Below, in pieces: positions 10,853 to 21,844 of a stretch of DNA of 64,000 nucleotides. The stretch is from NCBI RefSeq assembly GCF_026151205.1, contig NC_087072.1, positions 14,920,169-14,984,168 on the forward strand. The letters are read 5' to 3'. Below the pieces are notes generated by a model that did no database searches, was not told where the DNA came from, and was given only the letters and a program-made list of their open reading frames with translations. Origin of the DNA: Bolinopsis microptera (taxonomy: Eukaryota; Ctenophora; Tentaculata; Lobata; Bolinopsidae). Made by a program: the position numbers and the translations under genes. The first letter of the stretch is position 1, and every line of letters begins with the position of its first letter.

Positions 10853-12765
10853 TTTTCCTCCCCCTCCTCAGTCCTCGTCCTCAGTCCTCCTCATAGTCGT
10901 CCTCCTCGTCCGCGTCTTCCTTCTCAGTCCTCCTCGTCCTCCTCGTCTTTAGACCTCCTTCTCATCAGTCCTTCGCCAGTCCTCCTCCTTCTCCTCCTCC
11001 TGAGTCTTCTTTCTCCTGAGTCCTCCTCCTGAGTCCTCCTCCTCCTCCTGAGTCCTCCTCCTCATCCTCGTCTTCCCCAGTCCTCATCCTCCTCCTTCTC
11101 CTCTTCCTTCTCATCTTCATCAGTCCTCCTCCTCAGTCCCCTTCATAGTCGTCCTCGTTCTCCTTAGTCCTCCTCCTCCTCAGTCCTCCTATTGAGTCCT
11201 CCTGAGTCCTCCTCCACAGTCCTCTTCCTCCTCATCAGTCCTCCCCCAGTCCTCCTCCTCATCAGTCCTCCCCCAGTCCTCCTCCTCCTCAGTCCTCCTC
11301 CTCCTTCCTCAGTCATCCTCCTTCTCCTCAGTCCTCCCCAGTTCTCCTCCTCAGTCTCCTCCCCCTCTTCCTTCTCCTCCTCAGTCCTCCTCCTCCTCAG
11401 TCCTCCTCCTCCTCCTCCTACTCCTCAGTCATCCTCCTCCTCCTCAGTCCTCCCCCAGACCTTCTCCTTATCAGTCCTTCGCCAGTCCTCCTCCTTCTCC
11501 TTCTTATCAGTCGGCCTCCTCCTCGTCCTCGCTTTCGTCCTCAGTCCTCAGTCCTCATCGTCCTTAGTCCTCATCCTTTTACTCCTCCTCCTCCTCGTCA
11601 GTCGTCCTCAGTACTTCTCCTCAGTCATCCCCCCAGTTCTCCTCCCACTCCTCAGTCCTCGTCCTCAGTCCTCCTCATAGTCGTCCTCCTTGTCCTTGTC
11701 TTCCTTCTCAGTCCTCTTCGTCTTTAGACCTCCTCCTCATCAGTCCTTACCCAGTCCTCCTCCTTCTCCCCCTTCTCCTTTTTATCAGTCGTCCTCCTCC
11801 TCGTCCTCGCTCTCGTCCTCAGTCCTCCTCGTCCTTAGTCCTCGTCTTTTTACTCCTCCTCCTCCTCCTCAGTCCTCTTCAGTCCTTCTCCTCCTCAGTC
11901 ATCCCCCCAGTTCTCCTCCCCTCCTCAGTCCTCGTCCTCAATCCTCCTCATAGTCGTCCTCCTCGTCCTCGTCTTCCTCCTGAGTCTTCTTTCTCCTGAG
12001 TCCTCCTCCTCCTCCTGAGTCCTCCTCCTCGTCCTCGTCTTCCCCAGTCCTCATCCTCCTCCTTCTCCTCTTCCTTCTCCTCTTCATCAGTCCTCCTCCT
12101 CAGTCCCCTTCATAGTCGTCCTCGTTCTCCATAGTCCTCCTCCTCCTCAGTCCTCCTATTGAGTCCTCCTGAGTCCTCCTCCACAGTCCTCTTCCTCCTC
12201 ATCAGTCCTCCCCCAGTCCTCCTCCTCATCAGTCCTCCCCCAGTCCTCCTCCTCCTCAGTCCTCCTCCTCCTTCCTCAGTCATCCTCCTTCTCCTCAGTC
12301 CTCCCCAGTTCTCCTCCTCAGTCTCCTCCCCCTCTTCCTTCTCCTCCTCAGTCCTCCTCCTCCTCAGTCCTCCTCCTCCTCCTCCTACTCCTCAGTCCTC
12401 TCCCAGACCTTCTCCTTATCAGTCCTTCGCCAGTCCTCCTCCTTCTCCTTCTTATCAGTCGGCCTCCTCCTCGTCCTCGTTTTCGTCCTCAGTCCTCAGT
12501 CCTCATCCTTTTACTCCTCCTCCTCCTCCTCAGTCCTCTTCAGTCCTTCTCCTCCTCAGTCATCCCCCCAGTTCTCCTCCCCTCCTCAGTCCTCGTCCTC
12601 AATCCTCCTCATAGTCGTCCTCCTCGTCCTCGTCTTCCTTCTCAGTCTTCCTACTCCTCCTTCACCTCCTTCTCCTCTTCCTCCTCCTCCTCCCCTTTCT
12701 CCTCAGTCTTCCTCAGTCCTCCTCCTCTTCTTTTTCCTCCTCTCCAGTCCTCCTCCTCCACTTCA
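10853..12765. repeat. CT-rich (cctcctcctcagtcctcctc)-type low-complexity tract, 1.9 kb
   Basis: Almost purely pyrimidine on the + strand, built from irregular tcctcctc and cagtcctcct units. A block beginning near 10993 is repeated about 967 bp further on: 11192-11450 matches 12159-12400 nearly base for base, so a segmental tandem duplication sits inside the microsatellite. Long open frames here encode only Ser, Pro and Leu runs and come from the absence of TAA/TAG/TGA in CT-rich sequence. Mirror-symmetric polypyrimidine DNA of this type can form triplexes in vitro. Confidence 0.95.
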
Positions 12766-12777
12766 GGGGATCATGTT

Positions 12778-13663
12778 TGCGAAAAGCGGAAGGCTTAAGG
12801 TAAACACTTTATCACGGCTCCAACGTTCCAGGACCTTATAACTGGCCTTGAAGGGATGGTTTATTATCAAGTCCAATGTGCAACTAAGTACAAGGACTGT
12901 GATATTGCTTGCTGGCATTTTGTTTCCGACTCTTGCGAACAATTGTTTGCTTTCCTTCGCACTGGCTTCCACAAAGGATGCCAGAGCAAGGAAAAATCGG
13001 TGCCTTGAGCTTGATGCGAAAGGCAGCCGTCTTGTTGCGAATGATGTTGCACACACTCGGGGGAAGACACTGATTCCCAATCCCAACTAAACACTGGTGT
13101 ACACTGTACAAGGGCAGAGACACCAGCCTCAAGAAACTTAGGAAAGCACTCAGGGAAGGCATCGACATGGGGAAGGATATGATTCGTGCTCACACAAAGC
13201 TGTCCGGGTGCGAACTCGATATACCTACTGAACCCGACTGTTACACTCTAGTTGATGATGTTACACTCTAGTTGATGATGAAGACAGGGAAGAGGCTGAG
13301 CTTGAGGCCCCCAATGATGATGATGATGAAATGGAGATTTATAACCAGTCAACTGGAGTTCTCACAACCGACGGCCGTTGGTACCATGTTGATACTGTTG
13401 CTGAGAAGTTTATGAACGACGGTCGGTCATCAATGGCAGGTCATACACACCAAAGGAGAATCAAAGGCTACAGTATCGCCAGGGTGTCACTTTCTCGGCC
13501 ATGTGAATCGCTTGGAAAAGACTGTAAACGTGTATCTGTTGGTGACAAGGGCTGGTTCGACAAGAAAAAATTCAAGCAAGCTGTCAAGTTCCGCGGGCAG
13601 GCTCTGTTCATGTCAACATCGCATATATTCAGCAAGGCTGTCTGCCGTGTACTCACTAACTGA
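12778..13663 (+). pseudogene. Broken coding relic of unknown family
   Basis: Successive frames look protein-like but do not connect. An early segment (about 12850-13005) is Cys-rich in one frame. The middle (13090-13240) is Lys/Arg-rich and ends in CYTLVDD. The last part (13331-13663) is a 110-codon open frame with a basic, aromatic-containing sequence and a normal stop. A 20-bp tandem duplication (gttacactctagttgatgat) at about 13240-13280 shifts the frame and introduces a stop; the frames on either side line up if one copy is ignored. At least one more frameshift lies near 13010-13090. I do not recognise the family. It could be a transposon ORF or a dead host gene. It lies directly against the CT-rich tract. 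Confidence 0.5.
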
Positions 13664-13699
13664 CTAACTCCTTTTGTTCTACCCATCAGAATTATCATG

Positions 13700-14320
13700 T
13701 TTGGGTGAAGTCTGATGTAGATTGTAAGATTTACCTATCAAAAGAAGTTTTGAAGATCACTAAGAGAATTTGAAGTTTTTCTCTATTTTTAATCCTAAGG
13801 AATTTAAGCTGTTACTATAACCATGACTACTTTGTGTAATAAGTTTATCTAAAGAAAAATCTGATAGAATATCAATATGAAATATGAATGTGCCATATAT
13901 AGTCTATATATTATAATATATAATGGGTTCAGCCGAAGCTGATTCAATTTCGTTTTAGGAACCCAATACAACTTACCAGACTTTAAAAGTATGCGTAATG
14001 CGTATTTGGTAATAATATTCTGTGATGTAGCATTCAAAGACCTTTATAAATCACAATTAATACATCATAATATCTGAATTGTGATAATATCCCAGTGATT
14101 TTGACATAAATACGCTTACTTGAGATTGACAAGCAGCTAAACTCCAATTATTAATTAGTAGGTAATCGTAGTATTGTATTTTCATTTGTTCACCAGTTTT
14201 GCTGCGTCATATTTATCTTCTCTGATGTCATACAGTGTAATATACAAAGATACAACGGAGAATACCAATGGATTTATAGATCCATTAATCTGGGATATTT
14301 TGTTATTTCTAGAGTAAAAA
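13700..14320. other. Non-coding, no gene seen
   Basis: AT-rich filler between the relic at 13.3 kb and the next poly-G-linked repeat. No ORF with a signature and no repeat family seen elsewhere in the window. Confidence 0.5.
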
Positions 14321-14326
14321 AAATTT

Positions 14327-14417
14327 TGGTAAAAAATACGAAAAAATACGAACGCACCCCTAAAATTTGAAATTCGTATTCGTATTTTTTGTAGTTGGAC
14401 CCCCCCCCCCCCCCCCC
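14327..14417 (-). repeat. Poly-G-linked family B, copy 2 (reverse orientation)
   Basis: Read on the minus strand, 18 G (C at 14400-14417) lead into tccaactacaaaaaatacga, as in the copy at 10252. The outer arms agree between the copies, but the inner part with cgcacccctaaaattt is in the opposite orientation relative to the arms. Confidence 0.85.
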
Positions 14418-14639
14418 AAAAGATTTAAGAGTTCAGCGAGTCGGCTACTTCTACCTTCACGAGAGCTAAACTTCAATTTACCTCAATCTGAACTGACTTG
14501 TACAGTGGTAGAACACATTACAACCGGGCTTATCATTTTACTTTTAAGTCAGATTTATCCTACTCTTATCTTGGACAAAACATCTCGATCGTATCGTTAT
14601 TAAACTAACTTGAAAACCATAAATAACTGTCAAAAATTC

Positions 14640-14770
14640 TGGGGACTTATGGGGACAAATGGTGAATTACGTCAACGAGTTGACCTCTAGTCCCCACGAT
14701 TTTTAGTCCCCATTAGTCCCCAAAAGTCTCCATTGGTAGTCATTACACCCCCCCGGCCCCCCCCCCCCCC
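14640..14770 (-). repeat. Poly-G-linked family A, third locus
   Basis: Contains the family A core (ggggactt, ttacgtcaacga, ccccattagtccccaaaag) and ends in tggtagtcattacacccccc, the reverse complement of the G(n)TGTAATGACTAC border seen at 9249 and 9353. The C runs at 14748-14754 and 14757-14770 are interrupted by gg. Confidence 0.85.
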
Positions 14771-15611
14771 AGAATAACATAATGATATGTTGATACTTTC
14801 AACACTACATAACAAATAATTTGAATATGAATATGACGTATACAAATGTATATAGAATTGCCGATAAATGATTTATCTATTTACCTAGTCAGTAGTAACC
14901 ATCACTTGCAGGAATCCGTTTACTTTTATAAAAGTGGTGTCAAGATACAACTACAAGCATTCGATCCAGCCAAAAACTTTTCAATAGTATGTCTCACGGT
15001 TTTCGCGGAAAGTCGTGTTTATATTAAGTTGATGTCGTGGTGTCAGTAAAATGGCATAAACTAAGATTAGAACAATGTCATCACTCAGTCTAATCAGAAA
15101 CAATCAAACATTTCGTGAAAAAACATACAGAAGATCTAACTACAATTGTACAACAGATAGGCGCAGTTTATATGTTATATCTCCACCGAAAGCCCACTCC
15201 CCAAATTAAATTGCGCGCATTGCAACATATAATGAATAACTACAGTACTGAGTACTGTACTTACAAACTAAATGATTCGAGATAAAATCTTTTGCAATGT
15301 ATTCAGAATCAATATTCGCACTTACACCAATGATTTGGAATTCTTTTGAGACAGGATAAGACACTCTAAAACGCTACTGTCTCATTTTACCGTGCAAATT
15401 GCTTTATCGATCCAGAGCCCTTGCGCTTGTAGTAGCGCGCGCCCGCCTCAGTCGATCTCGTTAGGGTTAGGGTTTCGATCACGACATAGGGTTAAAAGGC
15501 TCATGCTCCCCTGACGAGATATTGGCGAAAAACTGTCTCGATCACGTGATGTGACCGATATAAGGAAGTTAGTCTAATTTCTCATTAGGGTTAGGGTTTC
15601 AGCATATGCTT
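14771..15611. other. Non-coding with two short TTAGGG-like motifs
   Basis: No gene recognised. Short gttagggttagggtttc motifs occur at about 15461-15478 and 15585-15600, just before the repeat cluster. They are too short for a telomeric array and may be ends of repeat copies. Confidence 0.5.
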
Positions 15612-16192
15612 TTGTTAACGGGTGATACTCGTAAAATATCTGTTCCATATATTACAGGACCGTCGACGAGTCCAACTCAGCGCGGGTCCTGGTAGGTTGT
15701 TACCTGAGGACCCCAGGCTATTATGTTCATTAACATAAATATTTATTCCGCCGAATAAAGATTTGGCGGAATGACAGGCTGAGCGCGGCCCAGTAAGGTA
15801 GGTTGTAAACCTACAAATGCTTTTGTTAAGGATTGGGTAAGGGTTAGGGTTGTAGGTTGTAGCGCGATGCGTTACTGTGCCGCGCCGAGCTGCCAGATCG
15901 GCTAGATCGGCGAAATGCGCTACTGTGCCGCGCCGAGCTGCCATGAATTGACATGACATCGTCAATTAAGGTTGTAGGTTTATAACCTACCAGGACGCGC
16001 GCCGAGTTGGACTCGTCGATTGCTTTAACCAGAGCCTCTCGCTTGCAGTAGCGCGCGACCGCCGAAGGCGGCAAAACGTATTATACTTGTGAAACAAGCG
16101 CGTCACGCAGTACGCGTAGACACATGGCTATGTGAAACTCGTCGACAATATATATGGAACAAATATTTTAAGAGTCGAGTATCACCCGTTAA
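15612..16192. mobile_element. Inverted-repeat element (TTAACGGGTGATACTCG ends) with nested MITE
   Basis: The left end ttaacgggtgatactcg continues through a tgttccatatatt and gtcgacgag segment. The right end (about 16130-16192) is its reverse complement: ctcgtcgac, atatatggaacaaatatttt, gagtatcacccgttaa. The interior contains repeated gcgctactgtgccgcgccga units and a ggttgtaggtttataaccta segment that recurs at 19568. A fragment of the same end lies at 19568-19665. No coding capacity is visible, so it is non-autonomous; I cannot assign the superfamily. Confidence 0.7.
15700..15796 (+). mobile_element. MITE 'TTACCTG...CCCAGTAA', copy 1, 9-bp target duplication
   Basis: A 97-bp insertion starting ttacctgaggaccccaggc and ending gcgcggcccagtaa. 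It is flanked by perfect 9-bp direct repeats ggtaggttg at 15691-15699 and 15797-15805. The centre holds a small hairpin (ttccgccgaataaagatttggcgg). This is the longest of the three copies. Confidence 0.88.
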
Positions 16193-16887
16193 GGTTAGGT
16201 ATCAGATCAGATTAGAGGGTAAGGGTTTCGAATAGTCGTTCAGGGCCAGCTAGAGAACGAGTTGAAAAAGTCACGTGACAGTCGAGTGTAGAGTGAATAA
16301 TTATCTGCATTGTGCATCATCCGCCAGATGCGGAGCCTGAAAAAACATTAGCAAGCTAAATAAACTTTTATGTTTTACGCTGTATGACACACCATAACTT
16401 TAGCCGTAAGTGCAGAGTGTGATTGGTGATTTGTGATTGATTTGATTGACGGTATCAACCCATCGAGATCGTTTCTCTGCGAAGCAGACAGCAGAGCAAC
16501 GATCGACGAAGCAAGAATGCTAGTTTGCGCGGCGCGTCAAAGCGGCGAAGTCCTCCAATGATTGATATTTTTGATGCAGTAAAACTAAAAAATACTTTGA
16601 AAACCTTACCATTTACTGACCATGGGGCCTTGTAGCGCGATGCACTACTGGGCCGCGCCGCGCATCAAATAATTCTTCTCGCAACCACTTCGGTAGATCG
16701 GCAAAATGCACCACTGGGCCTCACCGAGCTGCGAAGGATTGACATCGTGAATCAAACTGGGGCCTATCTCAGAAAGTAAAAATGATAGAAACTTCCGGTT
16801 TTCTGCAAAATGTTCGCTTCGTAATAAAATGTTTCCTCTCCAGAAGGAAAATTTGAGACAATGTAGATTTATTAAGTGAGTGGTCGT
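16193..16887. other. Repeat-derived non-coding sequence
   Basis: No gene. It carries ggattgacatcgtgaatcaa at about 16736, a motif that recurs at about 18071 and 18369, and further gccgcgccga/gatcggc units shared with the element to the left. It looks like layered fragments of short transposons. Confidence 0.5.
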
Positions 16888-17125
16888 TCACATATTATGT
16901 AATAATTTGTTGGAAAATTTATACCCCCAGCCCCCCTCCGTAATCAATTTTACACATTACTGGGCCGCGCTCAGCCTGTCATTCCGCCAAATCTTTATGT
17001 TAATGAACATAATAGCCTGGGGTCCTCAGGTAATTTTACACATAGCTATTGTGTCAAAATTAAACTAGCGTAATCATTTGGAAAACCCCCTCATCTGATT
17101 ACGTAATATGTAAATCGACCCCTTA
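16888..17125. mobile_element. Short inverted-repeat element with cgttcacatattatgtaat end
   Basis: The left end cgttcacatattatgtaat and the right end gattacgtaatatgtaaatc are near inverted repeats. A shorter relative lies at about 18395-18465 (ccgtaatcaa ... ctgattacgtaatat ... atatgtgaacgaacc), and a single end recurs at about 51676. The element was itself hit by MITE copy 2, so it is the older layer. Confidence 0.65.
16957..17033 (-). mobile_element. MITE copy 2, 9-bp target duplication
   Basis: A 77-bp copy in reverse orientation relative to copy 1 (ttactgggccgcgctcagcc ... ggtcctcaggtaa). It is flanked by perfect 9-bp repeats ttttacaca at 16948-16956 and 17034-17042. It lacks about 20 bp of the central hairpin present in copy 1. 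Confidence 0.88.
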
Positions 17126-17440
17126 TCGCGAGAAGTTTTATTTTGTGCCAAGTAAAAGTTCGGGTGACCGACAACTGAACCTAATTGAACCTAGTTCCCA
17201 CGCAGTTAACACTTAACAGGCATCCAATCAGTTCAATTGGGTGACACAATCAGCTTAAACCCCAAAACGACAACTGAACCCAGGTCATATCACAAATGCA
17301 CCGAAATCGGAAATAGAATTGAAATACGACAACTGAACCCAACGATCGGATTTTCAGGTTCTCCTTCTTCGCAGGAGACTGTGGTCATTATTTGTTTTAT
17401 CACTATAGGATAGTCATAGATCATGACTAGGCTATCCACT
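17126..17440. repeat. Non-coding with scattered gacaactgaaccca motif
   Basis: cgacaactgaacc appears three times (about 17169, 17269 and 17328) in irregular spacing, with related ttgaacct and cagttcaattggg variants between. No gene. Origin unknown. Confidence 0.55.
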
Positions 17441-17830
17441 CCGCACAGGATGGGCAAAGTGCAAACTGCTACTAACTGCTACTAACTGCTTCACATAGCC
17501 ATGTGTATACGCGTACTGCGTGACGCGCTTGTTTCACAAGTTGAATGTACAAGCGAGAGGGCTCTGGTTAAAGCAAACTAACTGCTACATACTGGCACTG
17601 ACTGCCACAAACTGCTACTATAACTACAAACTAACTGCTACAAACGCGAACGGCGCGCGAATGCGTGGGCGCGATTGCAGCAGTTAGTAGCAGTTTGTGG
17701 CAGGTAGTGCCAGTTTGTAGCAGTTAGTGCCAGTTAGTAGCAGTTAGTAGCAGTTTGTAGCAGTTTGTGGCAGTTTCTTTGCACTTTGCTCCTCCTGTGC
17801 TACTAACTGCTGCAATCACGCGAGGCACAG
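17441..17830. repeat. Foldback of (actgctactaactgc)n and its reverse complement
   Basis: The left part (17461-17645) is made of actgctactaactgc and actgccacaaactgc units; the right part (17676-17790) is made of gcagttagtagcagtttgtg units, the reverse complement. The borders gggcaaagtgcaaactgc (left) and gcagtttctttgcactttgc (right) also pair, so the whole is a hairpin-capable array. The left arm contains tcacatagccatgtgtatac and gcgtactgcgtgacgcgctt, the reverse complement of sequence at 16090-16135, which suggests an insertion into the arm. Confidence 0.75.
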
Positions 17831-17888
17831 TAGCGCGAGGCACATTAGCGCGAGGCACATTAGCGCATCTCGCCGATCTAGCGAGGAG

Positions 17889-17966
17889 TTACTGGGCCGC
17901 GCTCAGCCTGTCATTCCGCCTAATCTCTATTCGTTACCAACATTAAAGCCTGGGGTCCTCAGGTAA
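17889..17966 (-). mobile_element. MITE copy 3, 8-9-bp target duplication
   Basis: A 78-bp copy (ttactgggccgcgctcagcc ... ggtcctcaggtaa) flanked by gcgaggag at 17881-17888 and 17967-17974; counting the ambiguous adjacent A makes it 9 bp. A very diverged relative is at 44640-44712. Confidence 0.85.
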
Positions 17967-17974
17967 GCGAGGAG

Positions 17975-19700
17975 CATAATTGCGAGGAGCATAGTTGAGA
18001 GAAGCATGTAATTGAGTGCGCGGCGCGGCACAGTAACGCATCGCGCTACAGTACAACTACAATACAAGGAAGGATTGACATCGTGAATCAAATTGGGTTT
18101 AAAATTATTTTCCCAAGCTACCCTGTCAAGGAAAAGTTCAAATTAAGTTTAACTTTGCAAATTCTTGACGGATGTTAGTGTTACTCGTCTAAATTTCTTC
18201 GAAGTAACGCGCGCCGCTTTCTTCTCGAAATGATACTTGCCCGATGTCAAGTGCTACGAAGTAGCGCGCGCCGGCCAGATCATTAACAATGGTCAATGCA
18301 AATTCCTGTCTTGTGCCACGTGAAGCTGGAATGCGTTACGCCACTGATCTGCAGAGCAACGATCTGGAAGGATTGACATCGTGAATCAACGACCAAACAC
18401 CCCCCCCCGTAATCAACTGTAAACCCCCTTCGGCTGATTACGTAATATCATAATATGTGAACGAACCTTTCATGTGTTTTTGAACACTGATTCCGCATTC
18501 CCCCATGTAAGGCAGTTTCATCAGTAAAAGAAGAACACGATCATTGACAGAACGTATTCGTGAGACTCAGACAGTACCAAACAACACTTACTGCTTAGTA
18601 ACACTGAGGAGCAATGAAAAGATTAACTCTAAAGTGCAAACAGCAAAGGTTATTTATTTTTGGTTCTGTCTTTGATCTTCATTCGTCAAGTTCAAGTTCT
18701 GCAACCGCAAGTCTTGCTAGCTAAAGCTTGGTATTTCACCTCTTCTGTAATAATTTGATTTCCAGTACGTGTTATTTTCTACTTAGAGTTAAACCCTATC
18801 ACTATCAGAAAACAATTTCTGATTCACGTGCAGCGACAGCACGTGAGTTGCAGTGGCCACACGTTTCATTTTTGTTTTCGTGCGTGGCACTGACACGTAC
18901 GTCGTACTGACAGGTTCAACCTATGCCTATGGCTATACACCGACACGTTAAACCTATACACGTCCAACTTTACATTTACTTTCCATTTTCGCATAACAAT
19001 TTCGCTAAAGTTAAAATGTTTTGAAAACAAAAAAAAGAAAAAAACAATCATTAAGCAGTAAAATTAAACATTTTAACTTACAATTTAGTCCGATGATAAA
19101 AATTGTAATTGACCGAAATTAAAAAGTAGTCTTATCATGGATATAATAAGTTCGTAGCTAGCTGAATACTTCTGGGGACAAAATTTCAAGGGGCTTTTAC
19201 TTGGAGTTGGACGGACCGCAAACGCACAGACTTAATTTGAACGGATATTAAAATGAACGCTATAGCGTATAAAGCCTCATATATGCTCAGCCTCATGCTT
19301 CCAATGAATTAACGTCCACGTACGTCCATTCAAATAAAGTCCAGTAACTGCAAACTGAGTGTTTTTAATCATAAATCAAACAAGAATTGAAAAAATGAAA
19401 CAAGTTATGGATCACCGTCACCCAGCCCCAAAGTTTGGGGGGAAAGGAAATACATTGTATTAGTAGTAAGCTATACTACTGACTATGCTAAATTAGGCCT
19501 AGAGTGTACGGTCAATCGGGGAATCTACTTTGGAGTTTCCGTCGGATCACATCGTTTCTCTCCTTGTAGTTGTAGGTTTATAACCTACCAAGACGTGCGC
19601 CCAGTTGAAGTTGAACTAGTCGACAGTCTTTGGAACAAATATTTTACGAGTATAACACGTTAATTCTCTCCGTACAGAATTGGTTTCCAATTAGTGGTTA
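17975..19700. other. Repeat-derived non-coding region
   Basis: Holds another ggattgacatcgtgaatcaa motif at about 18071 and 18369, the short element relative at about 18395-18465, and a fragment at 19568-19665 matching the inner and end parts of the 15612-16192 element (gtaggtttataacctacc, then gtcgac, ggaacaaatattttacgag). No gene recognised. Confidence 0.5.
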
Positions 19701-21844
19701 GCCTGACAAGCTTTTGAGATCAGGGACCCATCTATTTCTAGTATTCCAAATAATCAACATTTTTAAGGAAAAGTGGAAAGAAATGGTAAATCGGGGTTTT
19801 ACTGTATAATAAATTAATAAAGTCCGTTTAGAAGACCATCTGCACCGCCTCAAAAGAGTCAGTCAATTATAGGCACAAATAATATTAACGATACAGCGGG
19901 CTTACTGAGTTACACTTACAGTAACTGGTCCTTTACCCCCGAGAAGCTGGCCTAAAAAAGGATAGCATGTAGGATGTAACAGAAATGTGGCAACCATAGG
20001 AAAAGAGGATGTCGGGGAATAAGGGAAAAGAAGAAAATGAATGAATGAATGTTGAGAAGAACATTTTTATTATGAGAAGAAATTGTTTACTTTAAGTATT
20101 AAATTCAGAAGGAAAATTGGGAACCCTACTTTGATGGCCGTGAAAATATTACTCTCTGAGTATTAATGTTGTTGGAAAGAGTTGATACTTCCTCTTCTTC
20201 AAACATGGGACATGCACTAGCGCTGGATTTACGGATTACAAAAACCTTCATCCGATCCGTCAATCTAGCCCTGGTGGATGTACCATGAGAAAGGGAAATT
20301 CTTTTCAGCAACAGGAAATCTTTATAACACCACAGTAAGTCAATGACATTAGGTGCACTGAAGTTCTGTACTTATCCGTCTAATTCTATCTTTATCTAGG
20401 GCGGATTTGCCTGTGTGGTCGATAAATTGCTTTTTAGTATGTCTAGGTCTATTAATTGTGATCCAAATTCCTGGTTCAGTCTGGGAAATACAGGAGGATA
20501 GAGTCCATATATGGCTAGTAATAAAATTAAAATTAGAAGGCCCTATTGTAGAAGTTAACTGAACGAAAGGAAACACAGTAAATAAATTTAAATCAATTAA
20601 AATCGAATCACAAGGTCGCAATAACATGCTGATTGAATATTCTTTGTAATCTGGTAGTCAGAACAAATTAACACTATTCGCGGCCTATGGGAAATGAAAA
20701 ATGATAACTTCATTAATAAGGTACCGTAAAATTGGTACCGATCAATTTATCGTTTAGTAGGTTGCAGAAGTGCAACGAGTACAACAAAGCAGAATAAATA
20801 CCATTAGAAATGGGAACCCCCGGCCTCTTTAAACATAGACTCAATATCTATGTCATGCGCCTGTTTTGAAACTCTCAAGATTATCTCTCAACCTCCATGC
20901 AAATCCTCCCAATCACATGTCGGAAAGGCGTCAGGCCCCAGGACAACCTGGAGGCCCAAAGACAACCTGGAGGTCAAGAGAATATCGCCTTTCTCAAAAC
21001 AAGGGGGTTGTCAAACGTAAGTTTGACTAAAATTCCCGTATTGTTCAACATCAATGTTGGCGGCAATAAACCGATATCTTCAGATAAAATTAAACTGTAT
21101 AACATGCCTCAATAGTGTCGTCGGGTGTAACTGACATTGACACTCAATCACATAATATAAAAGGAGATTCAATGCTCTCCGAGCTATAAATGCAATCAAT
21201 TCTTTGTTGTGTAAAGTAAAAATCGTAAAAATATTTTAAAAGTTAACGCCAAAGTACTCAAATAAAGTGGCCAAGTGTTTTAAATCTCGTTGTTTACTAT
21301 TATAATTCCTTCATTATACGTTGTCCTTTGTTGATGGACTGACCGGCGTGCGCTACTTCGAATAATTTAGACGGGTATCATCCGTCAAGATTACGCGTAG
21401 TTGATACAAGTCCCAGAAATTCTGACACATACTATTGCCAGTGATCCTGTGATTCAAATCTGGCCGAAGTCGGAATAAATCACAACATCAATGGGAATTG
21501 GATATGTTTCGGCAATATAAAACACAAACGTCTGTCAGTCACGGACACAGGCTACTAGCCACCACATTGGTAAAGTCGACCTGGACTCGCGACAGAGAAT
21601 TGTATGTGTGCTATATTGCCCCAGTTTCATCCTGACTGATCAACTACATTTTCTTATTCTGTATTAACAATTCGATAGCCTTAGACTTTGATAAGACTAT
21701 AAGAGTCTTTATGTTGAATTCCAACCCGGGTTTAGATCTTAAATTCATGCACTTAATCGTGTCTCTCTGAAAATAAATAAACGAATCTGGACAGCTAAGT
21801 TACTGGTCTCCATACTTCCTTACTCAGTGTGAGCATTGTGAGTT
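19701..21844. other. Non-coding, 3' side of SLC10A7-like gene
   Basis: No convincing coding exon. A 72-codon frame at 20897-21115 (+) has no known motif. The part nearest 21844 should be the 3' UTR of the minus-strand transporter gene, but I see no clear polyadenylation signal. Confidence 0.5.

Noticed and set aside
11192-12614. Long Ser/Pro/Leu-rich open frames on the + strand
   Set aside because: They arise because the CT-rich repeat lacks stop codons. Repeated verbatim in the duplicated half, with no start context, splice sites or domain.
15461-15600. Telomeric array
   Set aside because: Only two or three TTAGGG-like units at each spot.
15615-16074. Minus-strand ORFs with repeated AARRGTV-like peptide
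   Set aside because: They read through the nested repeat elements; the peptide repeats mirror DNA repeats.
20897-21115. 72-codon + strand ORF
   Set aside because: Looks mildly protein-like (PGGQEN) but has no family signature, no splice context and lies in the probable 3' region of an antisense gene.
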